Shown piece after piece: positions 37,184 to 49,351 of a DNA stretch of 64,000 nt (positions within the stretch are counted from its first letter, which is position 1; the number at the start of each line of letters is the position of its first letter). Below the pieces are notes generated by a model. It ran no database searches. It was not told the DNA's origin and saw only the letters and a list, made by a program, of their open reading frames with translations. The DNA is from Gyrodactylus bullatarudis (Eukaryota; Platyhelminthes; Monogenea; Gyrodactylidea; Gyrodactylidae). The stretch is taken from positions 269,916 to 333,915 of the forward strand of contig SSNU01000117.1 in assembly GCA_012064415.1 (NCBI GenBank). Reading direction: 5' to 3'. The translations under genes and the position numbers were made by a program.

Positions 37184-37840
37184 TCCGGATTCACAGGAAA
37201 AGAATATTTTTTTGTCTGAATTAGTAGAAATATTCATTTCTCAGAGGATTTTGAAGACGAGTGAATAATGAGTAATAAAGCTTTTATTTCACCGGTTCTC
37301 ATCAGACTCTAACACCGGCTTGATATTTATACAATAATGAAAAATTAAAAATCCTCTGATTGAACAAATGGAAATTGAAAGAATACCACAGGGGGGGTAA
37401 GGTTTCACTGGGCTATTTTCAATGAATTTTTCTAAACCTAATTGACATGAAGATGAGAATTTACTATTTTTACAAAAAACTCAATATTTTCCTCCGGATT
37501 CACAGGAAAAGAATATTTTTTTGTCTGAATTAGTAGAAATATTCATTTCTCAGAGGATTTTGAAGACGAGTGAATAATGAGTAATAAAGCTTTTATTTCA
37601 CCGGTTCTCATCAGACTCTAACACCGGCTTGATATTTATACAATAATGAAAAATTAAAAATCCTCTGATTGAACAAATGGAAATTGAAAGAATACCACAG
37701 GGGGGGTAAGGTTTCACTGGGCTATTTTCAATGAATTTTTCTAAACCTAATTGACATGAAGATGAGAATTTACTATTTTTACAAAAAACTCGATATTTTT
37801 CTCTGGATTCACAGGAAAAGAATATTTTTTTGAATTCTAA
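37104..37840. repeat. 309-bp tandem duplication, 2.3 copies
   Basis: Units begin at 37104, 37413 and 37722, each starting CTATTTTCAATGAATTTTTC (the first has A for G). Copies 1 and 2 are almost identical over 309 bp; copy 3 stops matching after about 110 bp. Each complete unit includes a run of seven G. A segment of the unit (ACGAGTGAATAATGAG … ACACCGGCTTGATATT) resembles 4.87-4.95 kb. The high identity points to a recent duplication or an assembly repeat. Confidence 0.85.
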
Positions 37841-40800
37841 AATGGCATGAGCTAACAAGATGGGGATATTCGAAAAAGTTCCGAAAAAATTCAATCTGAC
37901 CAAAATAAGGCTGTTTTTCAAATTTCGAAAATGTACCAAATTTCCACTTTTTCAACTTTTGAGCCAAAAATTATTACCGATTTCGATGATTTGAAGCAGT
38001 TAAGTGATGATATTTGGGATTAAAATTGAACGAAAAATTCGAATTCACCTGCAGAAGTTCACTGAAACTCGTCATAACCTTGGGAAATCGAACCATTTGA
38101 ATTTTTCGATTATCACGAAGGCAAATTATCCAAAATCTGGAAGTTTAACTTTTTCTCTGAAACAATAAAATCTTCGCTATTTCTTTGGCCAAATTCGAAT
38201 TCTTTGTCTAATCTTGATCCCTAATATCATAACTTAACTGCTTCAAATCATCGAAATCGATAAAAATATTTGAGCTAAAAATTGGAAATTTGGTGCATTT
38301 TCGAAATTCGAAAATCGGCCTTATTTTGGTCAGACTGAGTTTTTTCGAATATCCCCATCTTGTTAGCTCATGCCAAAGATGTTTGGGAAAATGGGATTTT
38401 GGTGTATCATAGAATTAAAAATTCCGAATTTCATAAATGGTGTATTTTCCAAGTTAGATCGATCAGATTCGCATTGCAGCCGAAACACTGCAAGTTATTT
38501 TTTAAATGGCTTACAAGTGCTCGACTGTCTCCAAGGGAAATTAGTCAAGAAAAGAGAGAATAAAGCCGGACTGAGTATACAAAAACAATAAAATTAATAG
38601 AATGTTCCCAGGTGACTAAGAAGAAATCTCTAATCAAGTGTAGATTTTTTAGATATCTCTTTCGAAAGAGGATGCTTCACTATTTTCTATTTCTTATCAA
38701 CCAGGCAAAGGATAAATATCCCCCCAGTAGGGTGTTAATTTTCAATGTTCGCCATGCCAATGTGTGAATTTCACTACATCTAATTAATAATTACTATGGC
38801 AATTTTGGGCTTTATTTATTATTTCTTCCCTCTTTCCTCTATAGTTATCAAGACAAGGACAGAAGACTGAAAACTAATCTGAGTTCCTTTAAAATTTTCA
38901 CGTAGTGATTATTGACGAATTTCTTCATACTCAAAAATCAAAGATTAAGCGTGATTGAACAGGTGGGATTATTAACTCGACTGATTTCATGGTTAATACA
39001 GCAGACGGCCTAGAGCAATGCTTTTCTTCTTGAACTTGCAAAAGTGTCTTCAAGATTTATAGATAAACTTGACTCTATATTTTTAAGGCTTTCTAAAATT
39101 AGAAATAAACTTGGTTTCGGCTAGGAATCTAATTTCTATATTAGTTATTGAATAAAAAGTTTTGATCAGGATTTTTAATTAATTTCGCTAGTTTTTTGAT
39201 GAAGAGCGATGCTCGAAAATGGCTAAAATCTGCGACCATATCATCAAGATTTATTTAAGAGACGTTCAGTGATGAAATCTTGAAGATAATTTGAGTTATA
39301 GATCAGTTAGATCAAAAATTATAAAACAAGGCATTTAAAGAAAATAGCAATCAACAAGAAAGTGGTTAAAATCTAATTGAACAAATACTTGATAGAACAC
39401 GTCCTTAATAAATTCTTATGTTCATGTTATAACTACAGCTTTTCCAAGTTAGATAGAGAAAAGCTTATATGTTCTCTAGGGAGGTAAAAACCATTTTAGT
39501 GCATGTATCTAGTCTTAATAATTTTTATAAAGTACTCACGTAGTTGGCTGGAAAATATTTAATCCTTTTAATGGAAAAGATTTTATGTGAATATCTCAAT
39601 GTTTGGTTAGGTGCATTTAGGATACTGATTAATTGCCGTATGATGAAAATAAATAAACAGACTTGGTTTTAACTGGATTCAAATAATCTTCTCAATTCTC
39701 ATTGGTTGAAGTGTTCACTAGCCAATCATATTCAAGGCACTTCACATCACTATTTAATACACTAAAATAATAATCATGTGTTCTAAGCTATGATTGACTT
39801 TTTACTCATTACCATATGTACCATAGGATAAAAGTTATTGTACTTACCTTTTGGACAAATTGTATGAATTTATTATATAAACTCCACCAGTATAGTACAC
39901 ATGGAAAGAGCAAGGTTACTTGGGGGTTAAGTGATGAAAATCGTTAAACTTTTAAAATATTTCAATACACACATGCAAGTATTCTGCATTTCAAAAAATT
40001 TGAAATAAACCATACCCTTTATTTGTGTTTTTGTACATGTGCCCCAACCCCAACTTCTTTATATTTTCCCATTGGCGAATGTATAACCCAGGAAAGTTAA
40101 AAAAGGGATACAGACATTCATTGGGATGTTTCCATTGAAAGATTATAATTGATAACTTTTTAATAAAGAAGGGAGTTTGATTGGCGGCCAAACAGGTATT
40201 GTTGTTGTTGTTGATGATCTATTGGAATAAACTCGTAGACTTCAATAGGTTCAATAACAAGTGATCTGAATCTAAAAGGAATTCGTCTCCATTGTTACGA
40301 CATTAAAAATGACTGAAAAAAATTTCCATGATTAAAAATAATTGAGAATTTCTTGATCATTTGATTCCCAACATCATAAAAATTAGATTGAGTAAAAACT
40401 GACTCAGATTTTCTTCAAGATTTGAAAATCTTTTGATACAACCCTTATAATTGATGTCGTGTTTTCACCTATTCTGAGTAAGATAATCATTCTCTAATAT
40501 ATCTTTTCTTTCAAAATAAATGTGAACACAAGATCTTATGAGTCTGTCTGAGAATTGTGAAAAGTCTGATTTCATCTTCTAAAAATGATGACGTTGTTGA
40601 CTCACCAAATATGAGAATGTATCTTCTTGCAACTGTGAAAAATTTTTAGTTTTCCAATGTCTAAAGCAGAACTAAATTTAGGATAGGTCACTGTTCAAAC
40701 GGTTGCTAGGTTCCAGAATTAAACCCTTTTAAATCTTCGAACAAAAGTTGAAAGACTGGAAATTTAGCTCTCCTGCCAAAGTTCTCTTTTTGACAGATTC

Positions 40801-42228
40801 AATTTTTTCTATTCTAACTTGTTATCGGCTCATTTAAAAAATTGTGTTTCTGACTATTAGTAAATTCTAATTATACAATCAATCAGAAAGAAAATTAGAT
40901 CTTGAATATTCATCAGAATCTAATGTTTTTCTAGAACTGTACTGTATTGCCAAACTCAGTTTTGATATTATTATTAACTCGAAGAATCAAAAAATGCTTT
41001 GATCAATAAACAAAATTTCAGCCAGTTTTAAAGATAGACGGAAGAATCTAAGAAAATTCGTAACATTGAGAAATGTTCCAAGAAATGAAAACTTAATTTA
41101 ATTACTAAAGATGAAATATTCAGTCTAACTCAAGTACATTTGGGTTACTATCAAACAAACTTGTTAAGTGTTTTTTTGAGCAGTACTCAAAATTAGAATC
41201 ATTGCTATAACAACGGATAATGAAAGAGTAGAAAGATAACAAGGATGGAGGCAGTCCAGAGTAACAAGAAAACTCAAACTTATTAATGAGTTAAAAGTTT
41301 CTCTCTTTATTCCAATCATCTTGACAAAGAAGGAAGGAATAATATATTCCCTTAACTTTTTCCATAAATGTTCTCGAGAGGTCCTATTTTTTTCAAGAAC
41401 TTTCTGCTCAAATTATCTCGTCTTGAGGATTTTTTGAGTCATGGTCTTTTGTGAAACAAAAAAAAGAAACACTTGAAAGATCTCAAAAGATTTGAATCAA
41501 ATGCAGAGATTCAGTATCTAAAAACCCTCAACTACCCAGGAAGGACAGTTGGCTCGAGTTTCTAGAGCTTCACACTCAAAGCTTTTTGTGCATATAAAAT
41601 ATTCGAAAATCCGCTTAAAATCATTTTTGTAGGTAAGAATAATTTTATTCACTAAATTATTTTTGAAAGAGGTTCAGAAAAATTTGAAGAATACAATGCA
41701 AGCTGAAAAAAACGCCAAAGCCAGGGTAATTGAAGATTAAACGAGTAATTTTTCTGAACACACAGATTTAGTTTATGGTGTTTGATGAAGAATTTCTCCT
41801 TCACCCACAAATCTATGCTTACATAACCAGCATTTTTATATAAATTTGAGAAATTAAAAAATTGAAGCATCATGATTCTTTCGTATGATATATCTGGTCA
41901 CCACTGTATTCATCTCAAGGTGATCATTAAGTCACACTGGAGTTCATAAATTAAAAGAGTCTTCTCTTTAGGTTCAAGTAAATTTTTATCTTTGCTCCTT
42001 TATCCCTGTCGACGCTTCCATCATGATGAAGTTGTACATTTTTGAATAAAAATCAAAGCTAATCTCTTGTGAGGGATAATACAACTTGGATATTGTTTAA
42101 CAGTCGGGGTTTAAAGGTTTACAAAGGCTACGATTTCTAAAAATAAAATTTTCTGAAATTATTAATAATAATCGGGTTTTTAACTTTCTCTCAAAACAGT
42201 GAGAGTGTTTTAGACAATAAATCTACTA

Positions 42229-42444
42229 GTTAACTTGATGGAGATTTTCTTCTCACACACCTAGAATTTAGATAAGCAAGTGTCAATTCCATGAGAGAGT
42301 CAATTTATTAGGTCTTGTCAATGCACCATAGCCAGGTTTCGAACCCGGGTCTTCTAACCACTAGGCCACTGTGAGATGAATTTTATGGAATCGAAACTTG
42401 TTTATATTAATTCTAACATATAGGTGTGAGAAGATGGGATATAT
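42229..42444. mobile_element. Decayed head-to-head copy of the hammerhead element
   Basis: The minus-strand half (about 42229-42373) carries body, a broken hammerhead (TTGACAAGACCTAATAA, with GGACGAAACG and the rest of the motif deleted) and a tRNA-like head with an intact B box GGTTCGAAACC (minus strand). The plus half (about 42373-42440) joins directly at the head and matches the body downstream of the hammerhead (GTGAGATGAATTTTATGG … CTAACATATAGGTGTGAGAA). The same head-to-head plan as at 8.7-9.4 kb is therefore present. Cleavage is not expected. Confidence 0.7.
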
Positions 42445-45400
42445 TAATAACTAGTAAAAACATTGTAAAATTCTTCATTGCAATTAGTGAAAGTGTTATT
42501 TTTGAAAACAAATGTTAAAACCCATAACTCTCTTTACTAGATTTAAATAAAAGTTTAATTTGTTTGATTCTATGTGGTTTTAACCATTTTAGTAAAATCA
42601 ATCAGACTAGAGTGCTCGTAAAAGCTGATGATTATGTCTTGAAATAAGAGCCGGTAGGAAGAAAAAAAAGATCTCTTAGTCTGAGACCCATAGAATTCAA
42701 GATTTTCTATCATGAGAGTCAAGATTTCAATAGAGAGTGTGGGTCAGTGAGTGTACTCTTAGTTGGGAAACATATTTTACATATTCCAAGGGAAACATGG
42801 TACTCTGTAGAAAAGTATTCAAATAAGAAAATATAGTAGTTTACTTTGTCAGGAAATGTAAATTTTTCTCTGCTTAAATAAAATTTTTTTGTCCATGAGA
42901 AAAAATTCTTCGACATCCTGAAAAATAATTTTTACTCTGTGTAATAATAATAAGAGATAAAAATAGATTTTATTCACGAATTTATTCAACGTTACTTTTT
43001 ACCTATCGACTAACGAATAGATTCCATTAATTAAATCAAAGACACATAAAGAATGGAATAACGGATCATGGATCTTTAGATCATTTAAAGTTATTCTTAA
43101 CTTTATATCTTTTTAAAAAGAATTATTTGTGAAGCAACTGAAAGTCTAAACTATAGGATAGGGGTCCAAGATGCTTATTTCTTATCAAACAAGCTTTCTA
43201 GCGAGGCATAACCTTCTTTTGAATAGAGAACATGTATTTTAGGATGAATCATGCCATAAAGTTCTCAAGCCAATTTATTTTTTTCATTCTATAAGTAAAC
43301 ATCTGGTTATAAACAAAGGTGTTAATTAATTATTTCAAGTAGTCAAAACTATTTTCTGTATTGGCCGTGTGAAACAAATTTCTACAAAAGTCATTCTCAT
43401 TCAATTCAGTAAGCTTTCGACTCATTCAAAAAGATATCCGTCCATCCCTGTACCATGTTTACAAGTATGAAACCAATAGTTTATTCATTGTATGGCTACT
43501 ACAGAAAGAATTTAAATATTTTTACGTGTCCATCCATCAGAAACGAGGAGGTCAAACAACTCGTTTGGAAGCCTGGAAATAAGATTGGCAACATGCTGTG
43601 TTATCATAATTATTAATACGTTTAATAAACGAAATAACTAACAATGAAAATATGGGAAGAATTTATTATTATTGATAGCTATAGGAGAAGAAATGGGGCT
43701 TCTAATTGTTTTATTTCTCTCGTAGCATTCTATTAAATGTGAATGTACTCGAATAGGTGTTTCAAAAGCATGTACATTTTACAATGCTTCATTAACTTGT
43801 GGCCAAGTTCAATTTATTACCGTTATAAACAGTGGGAATCTTTTTTCATGCATATATTGCTTATAGACCTGTTATTAACAATCACTCTAATACAGATCTC
43901 ATTATATCCTGTTAGAAAAATGAGTAGTAATAAAAGTGTTGGTTTAGGAGGACGTCTTCAAGGTATGATGGGAGTCAACTAGTTCATCAAATCAGGGTCC
44001 GGGGGGAAGATAGCAAAAAATGACCAATCAGATTGGAGTAGTTTCTAGAATATTGTTCTACTTAGGTAACCTATTTGCTCATTCAATATATTCATATACA
44101 TGATAGATAAGAACTGATTTAGAATAGTAACTGTTACATCAAGCACGAAATTAATAATTAGATCAAGAAAACAATCTATTAGCCTTTATTAATGAGGTAT
44201 AAACATTTCTATTGGTTATTATTACTTATTTAATTAAAAAAATCCTTTATTAAGCATAGAAATCTGATCGGTTTATTGATTTCCAACCATTTGTTCTCCA
44301 ATTACGAATAGGGAGGGAAATCAGATGAATAAAAACTTGTCAAAAGAGAACATTTATTTTGAGAGCATAATATTGGAATAAACAATGAATAAATAGCTCA
44401 AATTAATGATAATAGAAATATCAAATTAGAAAATGATTCTAATGTACCTTTGACATTTGAGAGTTATTGTATCAATCCCCCCCATACTTTTTGATATGGG
44501 AATTCTATAGATGATTTTAATTAATATTTGAGTAGAATAAACACCTAGTTATTGTAGAGATGGGTTTTTTCCTCAAGAAATCGAATTTAATCGAGATTTT
44601 TTGGAATCTAGATAATGAGGCCCTCTTTCACGATACGGAGAAAAAAAATTTAGAAAAAATCAATTTTTAAGGAAAATACGGCAAATTTGAAATCTTGAAG
44701 TAGAGCCAAATTCGGATTTTTTTGAACTTTGAGTTGAAAATTTTTTGTTGATTTCAAAGTCAGAGAGTGATCCAAAGATGATTTTTAAGACAGTGAGAAC
44801 CTTAATCTTGTGCAAATTTGAAAAAACTTGAACTTGATTGATGTGAATCAAGAAATATTAGCTCGATATTTAAAATTATTTATCTTTATTGTAAACTGTT
44901 CACAAATCAAGAACTACTTTGAGTAACAAAGTAAACTATGTCGCAGGTACATGGATTTGTTTGTCTTGCAATTCAGCTTGCAATCACATTTAATGAAACC
45001 CTAGCCATTGAATTTTGACTCGAGTCCAAAAATTGTCCAAAGAAAAAATTTTTGGTCGGGAACTCGATCATGTGCTATGGACATCTCTTGAATTCATTAG
45101 TAGAGAATTCCATGATTAGTCCTAAAATGAAAGAAACTTTTTTGTTATCATCATTTTCAAAAATATTTAACTGATACAATTCAAGTTGTATATTCTCTAA
45201 GAGTTTTTGCAATTTTCAACTTGGAGAATTTAGTTTAGTTTCAAAACTCGCGCGGTAACAATTATCACAGAAGAAATCCTAACAACAGTTTGTTTTCTTT
45301 TTTAGTGTATTCTCTTCATCCTCATTTATCCATAAATATGTTTATAAAATTCAATATTAGTAACAATACTCCAAAAATGACCGGAAATAAGTTTGGTAGA

Positions 45401-45964
45401 TAAAAGTATCAAATATCTTTTAATGAAGTATAATGATATGGAAATTATTGAGTCTTTGAATGGATTCTCGAATTTCATTTTGCGGTTAGACCGAAAGGTT
45501 TGAGCTACCGGGAAAAAGCAAATGCCCAATGAAAGTGGTTCATTTGGAATCATTTTTTGAGATATATCTTGTGAAATTCACACCTTAATCATAAAACAAT
45601 TTCTAAAATTTCAAATTCAAATGTAGACTTCTCGTAGTGTTTTTATTTCAGTTCTAATGAAATGTAACACTTGTGGAACCTGAAAAAGCCTCAAGCGTGT
45701 TGTGAATAGATATAATTTTTTTATAAAAAGTAAATTCGAACTTTCATGAATACCTTGGGAATCCCAAGCGAAGTGGCTAAAATAATTAGAAAATACCGTT
45801 TCTTAGAATCATTCTCTGGTATGGAGAGTTGTAAGGAGTACCTTTACACTTATCCAATCTGGCTGAGAAGAATTAAATTAATTCAAAAATGTCAGAGGGA
45901 GTATTCATCTCTAGGAGAGTTTTTTTTTCATAAAAATACGTTCTGAATATTTTTTTTATAAAAA

Positions 45965-46110
45965 AATCACCCTTCTTCAAGCTACTTTGGTGAAAAGCTA
46001 TCTTTATAAATTATGCATATTTTGTAGCTTAATAGATTTCCTATCTAATGAGGGATGAAAAAAGTATTTCAAGTATCTCTATGATCAAATTATCACTCAA
46101 GAAAGTGTTG
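45965..46110 (-). mobile_element. Internal fragment of the piggyBac-type MITE
   Basis: On the minus strand this follows the 52.5-kb element from AACACTTTCTTGAG through CCCTCATTAGATAGGAAAT and AAGCTACAAAATATGCAT to GAAGAAGGGTGATTTTT. Both ends are missing. Confidence 0.6.
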
Positions 46111-49100
46111 TCTTCTATTGGTGTACATGAAAAGTCATTGATAACTTCTTGGTTCATTGCGCAATAGGATCCAAAAAATGAGTTTTTGTAATAATAATTT
46201 ATTCTCATGTCAACTAGTGTTATTTTGTAATTCTTTCAAATTTCAAAAAAAACATACAACTCAAAAGTAGTGTTATTAATTATTTGTTCATTTGTATTGC
46301 TTAAAATTGAAAAGCTACTCGATGATTTGGAATAAAAAAGCTTTGGAAAGTATATTTCTAGTTGATATGTGTATGAATAAACAAACCTGTGTGTATTCTA
46401 GAATGTATTGCCGATTAGATGGATAGGCAGCTAGGGATATTGGTAGAATATTGACGTGGAAATTTATTGCAAAAAAGGTCAGATTAACCCCCAGTGTAAT
46501 GTGATGCAGTCAGTAATGTACCTGGTTCATTGTTATAATTGTTATTATTGAGGGAAAAAGGGCGTGAAGAGGCCTCAAGTGGATGGAGAAGAATGAGAGA
46601 CGTCAGTCAGACTCTTGAAATAACAATCAAAATTAATGTAGGAAGTTCCCTATATCTCTCTGTATTACACTGAACACCCGCTTTTTATAAAAAAAAAGAA
46701 TAAAAAAGCAATGTATATATGATTGAAGACGATTACAGAATTCCCCAAAGGCAACCACCACTCAATCTTCCTGCCCTCTTGTTCTTCCTCATCTAGAGAT
46801 CCTGAACGAGAAACTTGTTTCCTCATCTTATGACCACCAAATAAGAAGTATAGTCACTCTATTGTTTACTTACACAGCAAGTGTGTATTGTTTTCTTTGG
46901 TAGGAATAAAACTACTATGATGATGAATAATAATAGACACACGGACATGAAGAGTATTGGTTTCCTCCTCTCCGGACAACTACAGGCTAAATTTTATAAA
47001 TCCAAAATGAGGAAAGCATTAATGTCAGGGGTGGGTGAAGCACTTGTATTGAGGCATAAGGCCAATGGTTCCATTTAATACAGAAATGCAGATTTTGTTA
47101 ATCACACTGGACGCATAACTGATGAGAAATCAGTGTTACTCTATTGAGAATGTTGTTACTGGCCCTGGCCGTAGAAATCTATAAAATGAATCTATTAAAA
47201 TATGTCAGTGTAATATGATTGGCTCTTTACATTAATCAGACCTGTACTCTAATATTTCCAGCATAAGTGAAAAACATCCCAGAATAATATAGCAGGGATT
47301 TTATGCTTTTGTATTGTAAGAACGAGAATTGAATACCCCTTCTATGTTTTTCATTAAAACAGCAGTCAACATAATCGATCGAGCAAAAAAAAAATCAGAC
47401 ATCTCACTTCCAAAAAATTCACTCATTCTTAGAGAAGAGAACTCAAACCCACATCGACGTCCTGATGCAACGGAAACTTCAGATAACTTGTAAAACTCAT
47501 ATGTTTAATAAGTTATTCTTTAACACAAATATGAAATTTACAAAATGGACTTCAAAATAGAAAAAAGGCACAATAAGCTGTATTTTTGTGTCTTGTTGCT
47601 GAATATATAGTTGACTCTTAGGAAGATGGGAACTTAGGATTCACTTATCATTCACTAGAATATGGTGGAGATTCTCTGAGGCATTAGAGAAAAAAAGATA
47701 TTTTGTGAAAATATAGGCAAATATTCAGAATGTCTTTCGAAGACCTATTGTGTGAAATCCAAAACAAAAGCGATATATTTTTAATTTCTCGGATTATCAT
47801 AGTAGAAATAAAATTTAACTTAGAATGTCCAAGATTACCCTTTTAAATATCAAGGCATTTTACACCCAGAATGAATTCACGGTCAAAAAACTCTTGACAG
47901 AAGTTTTCAATGGTTTCAGTTTTACTCTTTTTTATTATACATCAAGGATTAGGGAAGAGATGTCCTTGTTGCCTGAAGCCAATGAACTGCAAAATGTTCT
48001 TTAAGATTTTCTTCAATTTTTCTCACATGGGCTTCTTTCCAGGGAATTTCTTGGAGAAACAAAACCATCATCTCTCCCTTCATATTGTAAATTGAAAGCC
48101 AGCAATGCTTCAAACGCATTCACATTCATCTCTCATCGAGTTGAAATTTTTCCAAATTCCAGATGTTATTAAATTCGACTAAATTTCAGTTCTATACACT
48201 GTACGTGGAAGATGAAACATGTTTTATTATGGGTAAGGTACAGTTTTCTTTATTCTACAATATTGAAATCTATTTTATTGATTTCCTATTTTTTTAAATA
48301 ACTGTTGACGTGATTTTATTTATATATTTTTATTTTATAATTTATTAAACCAAAATATTTACCCTCATAACTACAGAGAAAGGTTCTAAAGTAGAATGGG
48401 TTCCTTGGTGATCAATGTGGTGGGTGGTATTATTTTCTCCGAAAACAACTCACGAGAGTATTTTTGTCCAAATATTCAGGTTTTAAGTGGTGAAAATTCA
48501 GCGCCGAGTTGAAAAAGATTTTCAAACATGAGTGTCAAAATTTTTGATGGAATGACATCATAATTTTAAAAATTTCCGAAAACATCGTCACTTTCAAGAA
48601 AAAGTTAAACCTCAAAATTCTTTTTTCCTCGTCTCCTCAAGCTTAAGATGTTAGAAATCGGACAAGCAAGAGGGTGGATAAATCTTTCTCACCCTGTAGG
48701 CTTTTAGAATAAAACTATTTTATTTTTGCAATAAGAATCCACGATCATCTCAAAAAGAATAGTTCTTCAATCAAAAAGCACTTGGATAGATTGCGAGTGT
48801 GAGGGAAATGAAGAAAATTTCAAAATCTTATCCAAATGCCCAAACGACAACCTAACAGAACTTAAAATAAGAGAAAGGTTCTTCATAATATCATCCAAAA
48901 GAACCAATTTCATGACTTGCAGTTACTTTGGCCCAATAGATTTTTAATTCTTCTTCTCTATACTTGAACAAATCAAGAATGGAGAAATTTTTCGGTTTTT
49001 CATCAATTTTAAAGTTTTGTAAATCAATTTTACTATTTTTCATTAACTATTTATTCATTAAAAACTTTGTAAATATAATTTAATCAAACCAGGATTAGAG

Positions 49101-49178
49101 ATTGATAAGACCTGGCGAAATATATATTTCTCTTATAAAATTCTTTTTATAAATTAACCAATGATGAAAACTATTTTA

Positions 49179-49351
49179 CAGTAAAAATATTTCTATTGAA
49201 ACATCTTATTTTTATTGAAACACGAATATTTATTGTCTAGACCAATCAGAATGCAGCATGTGATTTCTATACATTTAGAATAATACTTAATTAGGGGGTA
49301 ATATTCGTGTTTCAATAAAAATAAGATGTTTCAATAGAAATATTTTTACTG
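49179..49351. mobile_element. 173-bp Tc1/mariner-type MITE with 55-bp inverted repeats
   Basis: The element runs CAGTAAAAATATTTCTATTG … inverted … ACTG and is bounded by TA on both sides. The arms 49176-49230 and 49300-49354 are perfect reverse complements over 55 bp including the TA. The centre is about 70 bp with no frame. TA duplications and CAGT ends suggest mobilisation by a Tc1/mariner transposase. The perfect arms suggest it is young. Confidence 0.82.

Noticed and set aside
37598..37939. 113-codon minus ORF
   Set aside because: It lies entirely within the 309-bp tandem repeat and adjoining dispersed repeat.
43743..43982. Possible first exon (MSSNKSVGLGGRLQ followed by a GTATGA donor)
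   Set aside because: No compatible downstream exon was found; the acceptor near 46990 gives an immediate stop.
46881..47078. Possible exon ending VGEALVLRHKANGSI
   Set aside because: Single short frame with no confirmed junctions.
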